NCBI RefSeq assembly: GCF_032884065.1
Contig: NC_088881.1
Coordinates: 8,092,582 to 8,156,581 of the forward strand
DNA: 64,000 nucleotides
From: Artemia franciscana
Taxonomy: Eukaryota; Arthropoda; Branchiopoda; Anostraca; Artemiidae
Reading direction: 5' to 3'
The notes under the pieces are model-generated. The model ran no database searches. It was not told where the DNA came from and saw nothing but the letters and a program-made list of their open reading frames with translations. Positions 11,042-22,083 of the stretch are shown piece by piece; the first letter of the stretch is position 1, and every line of letters starts with the position of its first letter. A program made the position numbers and the translations under genes.

Positions 11042-11110
11042 TCTAGTTTTCAAAATACCTTTAATATAAATAGGACGTATATCAAACAGTCTTTATTTAA
11101 ATTTTAAACC
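11042..11110 (-). pseudogene. LINE endonuclease-domain fragment (upstream part)
   Basis: The minus strand reads PIYIKGILKTREW just before the MITE target site, continuing into the fragment at 10398-10649. The upstream limit is unclear. Confidence 0.5.
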
Positions 11111-11374
11111 ATAGAGTAAGGGCAGCTTATAAGAAGCTTCGTAATTGTGATAATTTTAGAAACAGATCAGACATTTACTACTACACTGATTTTTATTATA
11201 ATCATTTTTTATATAATAGCATAACAAAAGCAGAGCTTGCGAGGATGTGCTAAAATAAAAAAAGAAAGAGTCTGGAGTATGAGATCATTTACTGAAACCA
11301 AAATGAAAAATAAACAACGAAACACTACATTATAAAACCCTAAAACAACACACAAAAAAAATGGTTAATGTCAG

Positions 11375-11675
11375 CATTCACCGGTGAATGTCCGAAATTC
11401 TTCTTTCTCTGCTTGGATTCAATTAGCTTTGGGAACCAGCTTTTTCAGTCTTATGCAAGCTTTGAAAGTAAAAGTTATAGTTAGGTTTGGTTAAAAATCT
11501 CAAAAATGTGTTAAAAATCGAACCTAACCCAACTTAACATAACATGTCACCATCGAAACTTGCATAAAACTGAAAAAGGTAACTGGCAACGCTGACTAAA
11601 TCCAAGGAGAAAAAAAAAGGTATTTCAGATATTCACTGATGAATGTCGATATTCACCAATTTCGGACATTCACGG
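11375..11675. mobile_element. Foldback / long-TIR MITE, about 300 bp
   Basis: The left arm starts CACCGGTGAATGTCCGAAAT. The right arm ends in the complementary AATTTCGGACATTCACGG. Arms stay complementary, with mismatches, for over 100 bp (both contain the TTTTTCAGTYTTATGCAAG and YTTGGATT segments) and converge on a centre with TTAGGTTTGGTT and GAACCTAACCC. No coding capacity. The family is unknown. Confidence 0.7.
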
Positions 11676-12010
11676 TAACATATATACTATAACATAATGT
11701 CTTTTGAATTACTGATGTCAATTTGGACCAAATATCTTTTTTCAATGAAACAAGGAAATAAGGATGCTGCATTAAGAAAGGAAAACACTAGGTGAGCTAC
11801 ATAAAAAAAAACACAGAAAGTCCTATGGACGTTTCTCTAGAGTTAAAGGACAATTTGAAAAAAAAAAAAAAAAAAAAAAAAAAACGCTTGGTCGGGTTTA
11901 TAACTCGTTTTTCGCTCCCCATATATTTTTCTAGTGCCATTATAGAAGTTTTTACCTCTTCATAACGTCAACAAATTCGATCTATCTTTTTCAAATTTTG
12001 TAACTCTGGG
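11676..12010. other. Stretch without a gene
   Basis: AT-rich. Holds a poly(A) run of about 27 at 11858-11884. Nothing else recognised. Confidence 0.4.
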
Positions 12011-13201
12011 TTCACACACATGTTCACCCAGGAGCAAAAATCGCCTATCGTCACAATTTAGTTGCTAGTTTGCGCAATTTTAGTTGCTCTGTTGAGCAGC
12101 TTTGCAGAGTTGAAAAAATTCAACTTCAATCGGGCGACGAAGCATTTTTTATAGCAGTTTTCTGCACGCAACAGCAACATAATGGAAGATACTGATAATA
12201 TTATTAAGAAGCTGATAATGGCTGTTCAGTTTAATTCTGTTAATATATGAAAAACATCAATGCTGCTGCTAAAACATGGGATCATTCTTCTCGCGTGCTT
12301 TAGTTTCAAATTTTGGCGGATGAAAATTGACAGATGCGAAAATCTTGTGTGAACAACAAGGCAACGAAAACTGCCATTTGTCGTGATTTCCTATCGCACT
12401 GTGATTTCCTTCATCATTTCCTATTGACTATTGAAAACTGCCATTTGTCGTGATTTCCTATCGCACCGCGATTTCCTTCGTCATTTCCTATTGACTATTG
12501 AAAACTGCCATTTGTCGTGATTTCCCATCGCACCGTGATTTCCTTCGTCATTTCCTATTGACTATTGAAAACTGCCATTTACCGTGATCTCCTATCGCAC
12601 CGTGATTTCCTTCGTCATTTCCTATTGACTATTGAAAACTGCCATTTACCGTGATCTCCTATTGCACCGTGATTTCCTTCGTCATTTCCTATTGACTATT
12701 GAAAACTGCCATTTGCCGTGATATCCTATCGCACCGTGATTTCCTTCGTCATTTCCTATTGACTATTGAAAACTTCCATTTGCCGTGATTTCCCATCGCA
12801 CCGTGATTTCCTTCGTCATTTCCTATTGACTATTGAAAACTGTCATTTGTCGTGATTTCCTATCGCACCGTGATTTCCTTCGTCATTTCCTATTGACTAT
12901 TAAAAACTGCCATTTGCCGTGATTTCCTATCGCACCGTGATTTCCTTCGTCATTTCCTATTGACTATTGGAAACTGCCATTTGCCGTGATTTCCTATCGC
13001 ACCGTGATTTCCTTCGTCATTTCCTATTGACTATTGAAAACTGCCATTTGCCGTGATTTCCTATTGCATCGTGATTTCCTTCGTCATTTCCTATTGACTA
13101 TTGAAAACTTCCATTTGCCGTGATTTCCTATCGCATCGTGATTTCCTTCGTCATTTCCTATTGACGAAAATTTGCTATCGCAGCAACTTCTGGTGTGTGA
13201 A
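12011..13201. mobile_element. Possible non-autonomous element with an internal minisatellite
   Basis: The 9-mer TTCACACAC at 12011-12019 is matched by its complement at 13193-13201. Both subterminal regions carry GTTGCT and CTATCG motifs close to these ends, and the whole 67-bp array lies between them. No target-site duplication was confirmed. This is a suggestion only. Confidence 0.35.
12366..13166 (+). repeat. Tandem array, 12 copies of a 67-bp unit
   Basis: The unit begins GAAAACTGCCATTTGTCGTG and ends CATTTCCTATTGACTATT. Copies start at 12366 and then every 67 bp to 13103 with no length change, so all twelve are in register with only substitutions. It is unrelated in sequence to the 67-bp array at 1912. 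Confidence 0.95.
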
Positions 13202-13470
13202 GAAAGTATTTTCTATATAAAAATATAAAAAATGTTAAGTAGTTTTCGAGATATGTGATAAGATGGATGTTTCTGATTCAGTCGTAGATTTTCCGTTGGG
13301 GTGCATTAATCGTTTGTGAGTCATTGTTAGTGTGTTTTTAGTGTTTGTGATTATAAGTGTTTTTATTATGTATATTTTTTTTCCATACTCCTCTAATTGC
13401 ATTTTGTATGTATAGAGGATTCAAATAAATTATTATTATTAGGAAATATATAATTTTAAATAGAAGATTA
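13202..13470. other. Short AT-rich stretch
   Basis: Ends with TTCAAATAAATTATTATTATTAG, which looks like a LINE 3' tail (AATAAA plus ATT repeats) on the plus strand. No coding part seen. Confidence 0.35.
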
Positions 13471-15350
13471 AACAAGAGCTAAGAGCTCATATAGCACTTG
13501 TGACGAGGCATGAAGAGCTAAGAGCCAAGAGCTCATAAGGTATGAGCTCTAACAAAATTCTAAGAATCAATAGATGGACTTAAAAGGAAAATCAGAGGCT
13601 TAATGCCAGTCAGGATTTAATATAAGAGCTCTTAGTCACGATATCCTTCTAAATATCAAAATTCATTAAGATCCTATCACCCACTCGTAAGTTATAAATA
13701 CCTAATTTTTTCTATTTTTTCCTATCCTTTTAGCCCCCCCCCCCAGATGGTCGAATCTGGGAAAACGACTTTATCAAGTCAATTTGTGCAGGTCCATGAC
13801 ACGCCTACCAATTTTCATCGTCCTAGCACGTCCAGAAGCACCAAACTCGCCAAATCACTGAACGCCTCCCCCAACTCCCCCAAAGAGAGCGAATCCAATA
13901 CGGTTACGACAATCACGTCTCAAGGACATTTGCTTATTCTATCCACCAAGCTTCATCGCGATTCCTCCGCTCCAAGTGTTTTCCAAGATTTCCCCTCCAA
14001 CTCCCCCCAATGTCAAAATATTTGATCGGGATTTCAAATAAGAGCTCTGAGACATGAATTCCTTCTAAATATCAAATTTCATTAAGATCCGATCACCTAT
14101 TCGTAAGATAAAATGCCCCAATTTTCACGTTTTCCAAGAATTCCGATTTCCCCCTCCAACTCCCCCCAATGTCACAGGATCTGGTCGGAATTCAAAATTA
14201 AAGCTTTAAAGCACAAGATCCTTCTATATATCAAATTTCATTAAGATTTGGTCACCCTTTCATAAGTTACAAATACCTCATTTTTCCAAATTATCCCCCC
14301 CCACAACTCCACCAAAGAGAGCAGATCCGGTCCTGTTATGTCAGTCACGTATCTTAGACATGTTTTTATTCTTCCCATCCTGTTTTATCCTGATCTCACC
14401 GCTTTAAGTATTTTCTAAGATTTCCGGTCCCCCAACTGCCCCCCCCCCCACCCAATTACGCTTGATCCGGTTGAGATTTAAAATAAGAGATCTGAGTTAC
14501 GAGGTCCTTCTAAATATCAAATTTCATTGAGATCCGATCACCCGTTCGTAAGTTAAATATACCTCATTTTTTTTCTAATTTTTCAGAATTACCCCCCCCC
14601 CCCCCCCCCGACAGAGCGGATCGGTTCCAATTATGTAAATAACGTATCTAAGACTTATGCTAATTTTTCCCACCAAGTTTCATCCCAATCCCTCCAATCT
14701 AAGCGTTTTCCATGATTTTTGCCCCCCCCCCCCCCAAAAAAAAATCCCCTCAATGTCACCAGATCCGGTCGGGATTTAAAATAAGAGATTTGAGACACGA
14801 TATCCTTCTAAATATCAAATTTCACTGAGATCCAATCACCCGTTCGTAAGTTAAAAACACCTCAGTTTTTCTAATTTTTAAGAGTTACCCCCCCCCCCCC
14901 AACTACCCCAAAGAGAGCGGATCCGTTCCGGTTATGTCAATAATATACCTAGGACTTGTGCTTATTTTTCTCACCAAGTTTCATCCCGATCCCTCCACTC
15001 TAAGTGTTTTCCAAGATTTTAGGTTTCCCCCTCCCAACTCCCCCCCAAGGTCGCCAGATCCGGTCGGGATTTAAAATAAGAGCTCTGAGATACGATATCC
15101 TTCCAAACATCAAATTTCATTAAGATCTGATCAACCGTTCGTAAGTTAAAAATAATTTTTTTCCGAATTAACGGGCCCCCACTCCCCCCACCAATTTAAT
15201 CTGGTCCGGTCCCTGATACGCCTGCCAAATTTCATCGTCCTAGCTTACCTAGAAGTGCCTAAAGTAACAAAACCGGGACCGACAGACAGACAGACCGACA
15301 GAATTTGCGATTGCTATATGTCACTTGGTTAATACCAAGTGCCATAAAAA
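13471..15350 (+). mobile_element. Hairpin-ended repeat with about 300-bp internal monomers, copy 1
   Basis: Starts AACAAGAGCTAAGAGCTCAT and ends with the perfect hairpin CACTTGGT-TAAT-ACCAAGTG plus CCATAAAAA. The body repeats a unit marked by GGGATTTAAAATAAGAGCTC, then AAATTTCATTAAGATCCGAT, a CGTTCGTAAGTTA segment, a C-rich run and GTTTCATCCCGATC. Markers lie at about 13612, 14028, 14188, 14467, 14769 and 15066, giving spacings near 280-300 bp plus a longer first and one shortened unit. A motif near the 5' end (ATAGCACTTGTGACGAGG) resembles the inverted 3' hairpin. This layout recalls HINE/DINE-type Helitron relatives. Assignment is inferred. Confidence 0.75.
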
Positions 15351-16056
15351 CTGAGGAAGTTTTTTTTAGCGGTAAATATAACCTAGATAGTGGTAAATAT
15401 TTGCAATACTATTATACTATCTACTATTAATTAATAATTCCTCCTCGGCCATTTTTGGTGTACAGGGCATCCATAGATGTTTCAAGGAAATTTATTTAAC
15501 TGATTTGTCTCATTACAGGAAATTACAGGAGCCTTTGTGATTGCATCTAGGGAGCCTAAGACTCCCTGTCTCGTGTTGCTTGGGGACTACCGTCATTACC
15601 GACGTCAATTACCGGAAGGGAGATTTGCAATCTCCCTTCCCAGCATTTCATCCCAAGATTTCATAATTGTTATCGTTTTCTTCTTAAATTTCTAATACTT
15701 TTCATACGAGTCGATGAGTATCAATTGACGAGAGAACCTAGTAGGGCAACAACTGACCCAAATATCTTCCATGCATTCGATTTTTGTTGAAGTTGACTTC
15801 AATCAATCAATTCAATAAAAACACTTCAATCAATCGTTCAATCAATTACAGTGGCTTCAATTCAAAAAAAAAATTCAGGGATGGGGGCAAAATGTATTTT
15901 TTCAAAATCTAGAGGGGGGAAGGGAGGTTAAAGTTGTCATTTTTTCATTTTTTTTTAATGAAAAACGATACCACAAAAGGTGTTTTTGAATGAAGATTCC
16001 CCCAAAAAGGTATATTTCAAAATCTAGGGAGAGGGGAAAAAACAGGGGAGCCCCGA
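15351..16056. other. Stretch with one acceptor-like open frame, no gene assigned
   Basis: A 59-codon open frame at 15519-15695 on the plus strand directly follows a good acceptor-like CTCATTACAG. It has no start codon and no homology I recognise. The rest is AT-rich with G-runs and motifs like those at 5510-5575. Confidence 0.3.
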
Positions 16057-16074
16057 ATGGACACCAGTGCACTC

Positions 16075-16480
16075 TTAAGTTGCTTTGCTTTTTTTTTTTT
16101 TAATTTGTTAAATTGTCTTTGCAATACAGCTTACTTTTTCTTTTTCTTGAAACTTTTTCTTTTTCACTTTTCAGCTATTCACCTTTTTTCTATTCATATC
16201 TTTTCTATTCATTTCTATTCATATTTTTTTCTATTTTCTAATTTTTTTTTTCTATTTAATTCTATTTTTTTCTATTTAATTCTATTTTTTTTCTATTTAA
16301 TTCTATTTTTTTTCTATTTAATTCTATTTGTTTCTATTTTCTAATTCATATTTTTTTTTCTATTCATTTTTTCTATTCATCTATTAGATTCATCTATTAT
16401 ATTATATTCATCTATTCATCTATTATATTATATTTTTCTATTTTTTCTATTCATCTTTCAGCTATTCACTTTCAGCTTTT
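16075..16480. repeat. T-rich low-complexity repeat (TTCTATTTAATTCTATTTTT)
   Basis: About 400 bp of TTTTCTATT-based units, including a regular 22-24 bp period at 16255-16330. The Phe-rich open frame across it is an artefact. Confidence 0.85.
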
Positions 16481-17384
16481 TCACTTTTCAGCGTACAGAA
16501 CAGTGGAAATGAAATCTAATTGTTTTAATCTAAAAAGAACTAGGAAAAATCGGGAGTAAATTTTAGATGAAAAAGACCTACGTATAAAGATATACAGTTT
16601 TTGGTAATAAAGAGCAGCCAATTCAAAAACAAAACAAACGTGGGTAAAAATCAGCAAAACAAAGCTAAAGCATGTGAAACCGAACAGCTCAAGAAAGCTT
16701 GGCTTTCCCTTGAAGGTGTAGACAGTTTCTAAGGCATCAAACAAATGGTTAACATTTGTATTTTTACTGACGGAAAGTGTAGCCAAACTCAAGCTAATTT
16801 GTTTTACTTATTTATTTGTATGATTCAACAAGACAACACTGAGAGAAATATCGCACTGCTCTGTTAGCTTCATAATTTGAAATCAACCCAAAGAAATTCT
16901 TAGAAAAACACAATTTTCATGAATGAACAGACCTAAGATGGGTCCAGGAGGAAAAAAAAAAAACACTTTTTTTTTATGTCCTTGCTACTGCAAATTAAAA
17001 AAGTATAAATTATTATGTATCCATTTACGATTTTTCTGTAATCGTTCCTTATGTCTTTAACCCTTTAAGAGTAGCTAAAATTCTCACTTCATCTCTTTAA
17101 GTTATGCTAAAGAAAAAAAAACGAAAAAATATAATTAATAAATATGTAAATGAAAATATAAAAATCTGCAATCATTTTTATGTATAAAGGAAAAAGAATA
17201 GAAAATTATGCAAAGGGATACTAAACCATATCCCTCTTTCCAAGTTTAATTATATTCAATACCCCACATTTTATTTAACCAAGTATTTACTCTAAAAAAA
17301 ACAAGCCTAAATGTTTGCAGCCAATAAATCTTTTGTTATTGTTTCGGCCACACTGCCATCATACAACTACAATGCCACTATATT
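16481..17384. other. AT-rich stretch, no gene recognised
   Basis: No repeat, splice-flanked exon or RNA gene seen on either strand. Confidence 0.4.
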
Positions 17385-18005
17385 ATTGGTATCCACTGTT
17401 ATTGGGTAACAGTGGCAGGTGAGAAAATCAACAGCCAAGAGCATCTGCTCTATGCTCACACTGATGAACTAGTGTCAGCAACCGAGGCTTTTGGGATGGT
17501 AGTTAATACAGCCAAAACCTAGGTTATGCAGGAGTTTAGAGACCCTCCTACAATGCTGGGTCTAGACACCCAGCTGACAATAAAAGGGGAGCCAGCAGAA
17601 AGTATAAACTCCTTCGTTTATTTAGATAGCTTTCTAATTTTTGACAACAACTGCTCGAAAGCAATCAGGCGAAGATTTTGCCTGAGTAGCGCCAGCTTCA
17701 AAAGCCTCTTCCCAATTTGCAAATCAAGACTGTCATCTTCTCTAAAGGCGCGACTCTTCAGCTCCCTCATAATTCTCATCGTCTTAAACTCAAGCGAAAG
17801 TTTTCAGTAAAGGCTGATGGGCGAAGAATCTCTACTTTTGAAACTAAATGCCTTAGGCACGTTGCGGAGAGTTCTTCCCTTGACCGAGTCTCAAATGAAG
17901 ATCTCCGAAAACTAATACGTTGGCCATCCTCCCCCAACCATCATGGACCGGATCAAAAACCAACAACTCCCCTGGTTTGACCACATTCAGCGACTGCGCT
18001 TGTAG
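17385..18005 (+). pseudogene. LINE reverse-transcriptase C-terminal half, decayed
   Basis: The plus strand reads HLLYAHTDELVSATEAFGMV with VNTAKT (a damaged YADD box and the following helix). Then come INSFVYLDSFLIFDNNCSKA with IRRRFCLSSASFKSLFPICK, and further on FETKCLRHVAE and DRVSNEDLRKLI. These are in the order typical of RT palm, thumb and tail in RTE-like LINEs. A stop after VNTAKT and a later frame change show it is dead. It lies antisense in menin intron 5. Confidence 0.8.
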
Positions 18006-19000
18006 TTGAGAGTTGCATATTTGTTTATATTGAAAATTAGATTTGTTATTATTCAAATAATATTTCTTCAGAAATTCACAATTAATCAGAATTCAGAAAA
18101 TCTGAAAAGATTTTCAGGTTATCTGCAGGATAGCTAAATAATCGCTTCAACGCCTTTTAAAATTAGTCAAAAAAAAAAAAAAAAAGGTCAAAAAAAATTA
18201 GTTTAGATATTCGGAGTATTTGAACCTAACGAAATTGCAACTCAACTAATTGAAAATTATAATAGTAAGAAAGTGAATTTTATGGTACTCTCTGCTACTG
18301 TATAGTGTATAATTGAGAAGTTTGAACTTGTTTTTAATGAATACATGCCTTGTTATTAATTGTCACTTATTTAAGTGCAGTTTCTATTTACTTGTTTTCT
18401 ATTCATTGTGTGCAGTATTTAATGTAAAAAGGCTTTTGCAATAAATAAATATACAGAAGTAAATAACGTAAAAAAATAGCAAAATATTCCTGATATTTCG
18501 CAAGACATTGAACAAAGACATTAAAAATGATCTTAATTTTTCGATTGCAGCAGCAACTATTGTCTTCAAAAGACAGAAAATCACGCTTTCTTCAACCTAA
18601 CAATAACTTATTTTCTACATATAAAAATTTAAGTAAAAAACTTTGTTGTTAACCAGCAAAGCTTTCGTGATACTTCGATTGCAAAATCGACCATTGTCTT
18701 CGACAGACTAAAAACTAGATTTTCTTCACAACAATAAAATATAAAAAAAAATCAATGTGCAAAATTCAAAATTCAAGCTATAGCATAGAAGAATAAAAAT
18801 AAATGCTAGAAAAAAACTTAAATGAGATAGACACGAGGGAGATTTTTAATAGCATTTTAAAATTGATTTCACAGTTATATTATTTGGTAAGTAGAAGAGA
18901 AAACAAGACTTCCCCATTATTTATCACCAGTTTTTATTTGTTTGTCTATTCCCATTATATATCCAATATATACCATATACCCATCATATATCCAATACAA
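18006..19000. other. AT-rich stretch, no gene recognised
   Basis: Contains an A-run at about 18171-18185. Two similar segments (TCGATTGCAGCAGCAACTAT near 18541 and TCGATTGCAAAATCGACCAT near 18677) hint at an old duplication. Confidence 0.35.
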
Positions 19001-19830
19001 AAGGATATAACGCATTTTGGTAAAAAGAGAGAAAGTTCCAAGTATTTCGAGAACTGATTAAGGTATGAGGATAACGGAATGAACAAAATGAAAGAGCGTA
19101 CTATGATTAAGAGGACACATGACTCGATTAATAAAATGGTAGACAAAGATATTAAAACGGTTGGCGAATGACAAAAATTATATAACGCATTTTGGAAAAA
19201 AAAAATAGGAAGTTCCAAGCATCTTCAGAACTGATTAAGGTATGGGGATAACGGTGTGAACAAAATGAAAGAGCGTACTATGATCAAGAGTAAAGGTTGA
19301 CAAAAATGACACACAACTCGATTAATAAAATGGTAGACAAAAATATCAAAACGGTTGACGAATGACAAAAAGGATATAACGCATTTTGGAAAAAAGGGCG
19401 AAAGTTCCAAGTATTTCGAGAACTGATAAAGGTATGGGGATAACGGAGTGGAAAAAATTAAAGAGCGTACTAAGATTAAGAGTAAAAATTGACAAAAATG
19501 TCACATGACTCACAGATAAAATGGTAGACAAAAATGTCAAAACGGTTGGAAAGTGACAAAAAGGACATAACACATTTTGGGAAGGTATGGGGATAACGGA
19601 GTGAACAAAATGAAAGAGCGTACTAAAATTAAGAGTAAAGTTTGACACAAAAATCACATGAATCGATTATTAAAATTGTAGAAAAAAAAATATAATAACA
19701 CATTTTGGAAAAAGGGAGAAAGTTTCAAGTATTTCGAGAATGGAATAAGGTATGGGGATAACGGAATGGACAAAATGAAAGAGCATACTAAGATTAAGAG
19801 TAAAGATTGACAAAAATGTCACATGGTTTC
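19001..19830. repeat. Diverged tandem array, about five units of about 190 bp
   Basis: Units share GGATATAACGCATTTTGG, GAAAGTTCCAAGTATTTCGA, GGTATGGGGATAACGG and GAAAGAGCGTACTA. Unit starts are near 19001, 19180, 19371, 19561 and 19690. The last spacing is short, from a deletion. Frames on the minus strand across it follow the repeat and are not genes. Confidence 0.8.
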
Positions 19831-20397
19831 CAAAGAAATACCCTTTGTATCCCGTCAGTCTAAGTTCCGATCCTAATTCACTTTTTAGTTTTGATGCATT
19901 ATAATATGCAATGTAAAGAACTGTTTCACTGTATAAAGCAGACACACCCAAAAGAGCCCTTTCATTCAAGGGCGGTAGTTTTCCGCCCTTGGCGCTAAGT
20001 TTTGACCTTTTTTTTTATCAGTACTTCAAGAACGAATATTGTAACACAACAAACATATGATGAAAAACTAATTGAATAAAAACAGATTAACTTTCACATA
20101 GAATCAACTTATTCTACTTAGGAATTTAGACAATCAAACAGACGATATATCAGGACGATATATATCAAATAGACGATCTTCAGGGTAAAGATGAGGCTAA
20201 TTAATGGGACACTATGTTTTCACTGTAATCAGAAATAATTTCGTGTTTTTGGGGTGTATTACTTGGGTAGTAAACAGGGGGCGGTGGGGATGAGCTCTGA
20301 GTCTGTAGTCAAATTTTGTAATTGAACGAAGAGGAAAATGATGGTGAACTATTGTTAATTGGGTTTTTGGTTTTTTGTTGTTTTTCACACAGTTTCC
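19831..20397. other. Stretch without a gene
   Basis: No recognisable feature beyond AT-rich sequence with a G-run near 20278. Confidence 0.35.
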
Positions 20398-20710
20398 CAA
20401 TTTAATTAGTTAATTCATTTAGTACTAAATTGGTTATCAGAAAGATCAAGATCTCTTTTAGAACTTTCTGGTAATCAATCTGGTGGAATAAGTCATTAGT
20501 CCTAATTTGGTTATTAAGTCCTAAATTTATTAATTTGTGAAGTCCTAAATTGGTTCTAAATGAATTCCTAAATTTATTAAGTCCTCAAATTAGTTAATTC
20601 ATTAAGTTCTAAATTGGTGATCAGAAAGACCAAGATCTATTTTAGCAATTTCTGGTAACCAATCTGGTGGAATAGGTCACATTAGGTCACATTTAAGATG
20701 AAAAGATTTG

Positions 20711-20778
20711 GGATGGAGGAGGACTGTGCGCAGCTATGTTGGCCTCAGGTGGCTTAGTGTTGCAATAAGTCTTTCTTA
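20711..20778 (+). pseudogene. RTE-like LINE extreme C-terminus, copy 1
   Basis: Reads GWRRTVRSYVGLRWLSVAIS, then LS and a stop. This is the same ending as the LINE fragments at 40398-40607 (RWRRSLCSCVSLRWLGAAV) and 45566 (VCRCVGLRRLGAAV). Only the last 22 codons remain. Confidence 0.65.
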
Positions 20779-20807
20779 AGTTCTTAACATTAAGTTCTTA
20801 ACATTAC

Positions 20808-21000
20808 CTGAGCTTCTTAAGCAATGTAATGGAAAGATTGTCGAAGGACGTCCAAATTGTTGAAGGAAAAATGTCAAAACTGTCGAAGGATAGGATATCC
20901 TATCCTAAGGAAAGTACTGCAGAAGGATACCCTAACTATCTAACGAAAATCCCAAAATTGCCGAAGGAAAATGCCAAAATTATCCTATGAAAGGACATAC
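20808..21000. repeat. Interspersed GCCGAAGG-type repeat, copy 2
   Basis: Begins CCTGAGCTTCTTAAGCAATG, as at 6704, and continues with GTCGAAGGACGTCCAAATTG and AGGATAGGATATCC motifs in the same order. Confidence 0.7.
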
Positions 21001-21187
21001 AATTAAAATGAACTGGTCCTAAATGAATTCCTAAATTTATTAAGTCCTCAAATTAGTTAATTCATTAAGTTCTAAATTGGTGATCAGAAAGACCAAGATC
21101 TATTTTAGCAATTTCTGGTAACCAATCTGGTGGAATAGGTCACATTTAAGATAAGAGGGGGTAAAAACAAATATCTGAAGAGATTTG

Positions 21188-21258
21188 GGGTGGAGGAGGA
21201 ATGTCCGCAGCTATGTTGGCCTCAGGGGGCTTAGTGTTGCAATAAGTCTTTCTTAAGT
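21188..21258 (+). pseudogene. RTE-like LINE extreme C-terminus, copy 2
   Basis: Duplicate of the fragment at 20711-20778, carried by the local 460-bp duplication. It lies about 100 bp downstream of menin exon 5. Confidence 0.55.
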
Positions 21259-21358
21259 TCTTAACTTAGTTAAAAACTTAACTTTTCAGTCTACTATTTT
21301 ATTCGATATTTGCCCCCCTCCCCCTCTAATGTATCGCAAATATTTAAAGAGAGCTTAC

Positions 21359-21648
21359 CACTTTTAGTAGAGATTTTTATCTGCTTTCGAACTTCAGGAT
21401 CATACTTCACAAGAATATTAACCAATGGTTTTGCCCAGCCAATGTGGAGAACAGGGGTGGAGCCTTCCTCCTCCCACATGCAAAGTCCATCATAGAAACG
21501 CAGGATTGAAGCAAAGCTATTGGGGTCTTTCAGTAGTGTTTGAGCAGATATTCCAGAGCTCTCTACTTTGATAACATGCGGTATTAACTCATTGGATATT
21601 TCTAGGAACTCTTTATAAATTTCCTCATCATCACGAGAATAGTTATAC
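21359..21648 (-). CDS. MEN1: Menin exon 5
   Basis: The acceptor TTTCCTTTTAG precedes 21648. G completes the Lys codon split with exon 4, then the exon reads [72 protein letters not shown] and RKQIKISTKS. The donor is G|GTAAGC at 21358-21353. Human menin has the matching run from [13 protein letters not shown] to TPVLHVGWATFLVQSL. The frame stays open past the donor to a stop at 21294, so intron retention would add a short unrelated tail. Confidence 0.95.
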
Positions 21649-22083
21649 CTAAAAGGAAATAGCAGTGAGAAACTATTTGTCAATTAAACAGACATAAAAC
21701 CCTGATAATTGACCCTGATTAAATGACGTATCTAGAATTTTCGTTGGGGGGGGTTTACAAAGAAAAACTTTACGAAATGCCTAAAAAGATCTGTTTATAT
21801 ATATTTTTGTTACTCTTTTACGAGCTTTGATAACATGCGGTATTAACTCATTGGATATTTCTAGGAACTCTTTATAAATTTCCTCATCATCACGAGAATA
21901 GTTATACCTAAAAGGAAATAGCAGTGAGAAACTATTTGTCAATTAAACAGACATAAAACCCTGATAATTGACCCTGATTAAATGACGTATCTAGAATTTT
22001 CGTTGGGGGGGGGGGTTTACAAAGAAAAACTTTACGAAATGCCTAAAAAGATCTGTTTTTATATATTTTTGTTACTCTTTTAC
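21566..22083 (-). repeat. 259-bp tandem duplication spanning the exon 5 splice boundary
   Basis: 21566-21824 is repeated at 21825-22083 almost without change. The copy includes the first 83 nt of exon 5 (21825-21907), its acceptor with polypyrimidine stretch (from 21908) and the adjoining intron. In the sense direction the copy lies upstream of the true exon. Confidence 0.92.

Larger units (their letters stand above)
20398..21266 (+). repeat. Local duplication of about 460 bp carrying a LINE tail
   Basis: The block with TTCATTAAGTTCTAAATTGG, GATCAGAAAGACCAAGATCT and CCAATCTGGTGGAATAGGTC occurs at about 20552-20800 and again at about 21014-21266. An older partial copy lies at 20398-20500. The two main copies each end in the same short LINE C-terminal fragment. 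Confidence 0.75.

Noticed and set aside
12366-13166. CRISPR-like regular repeats (also 1912-2246 and 26765-27621)
   Set aside because: Units are contiguous with no unique spacers, and the genome is eukaryotic. They are minisatellites.
13747-14025. Pro/Ser-rich frame MVESGKTTLSSQ, and similar frames at 31111-31439 and 63130-63330
   Set aside because: Shared residues arise because all three are the same repeat monomer. The frames are in different positions in the copies, start in C-runs, and show no coding conservation.
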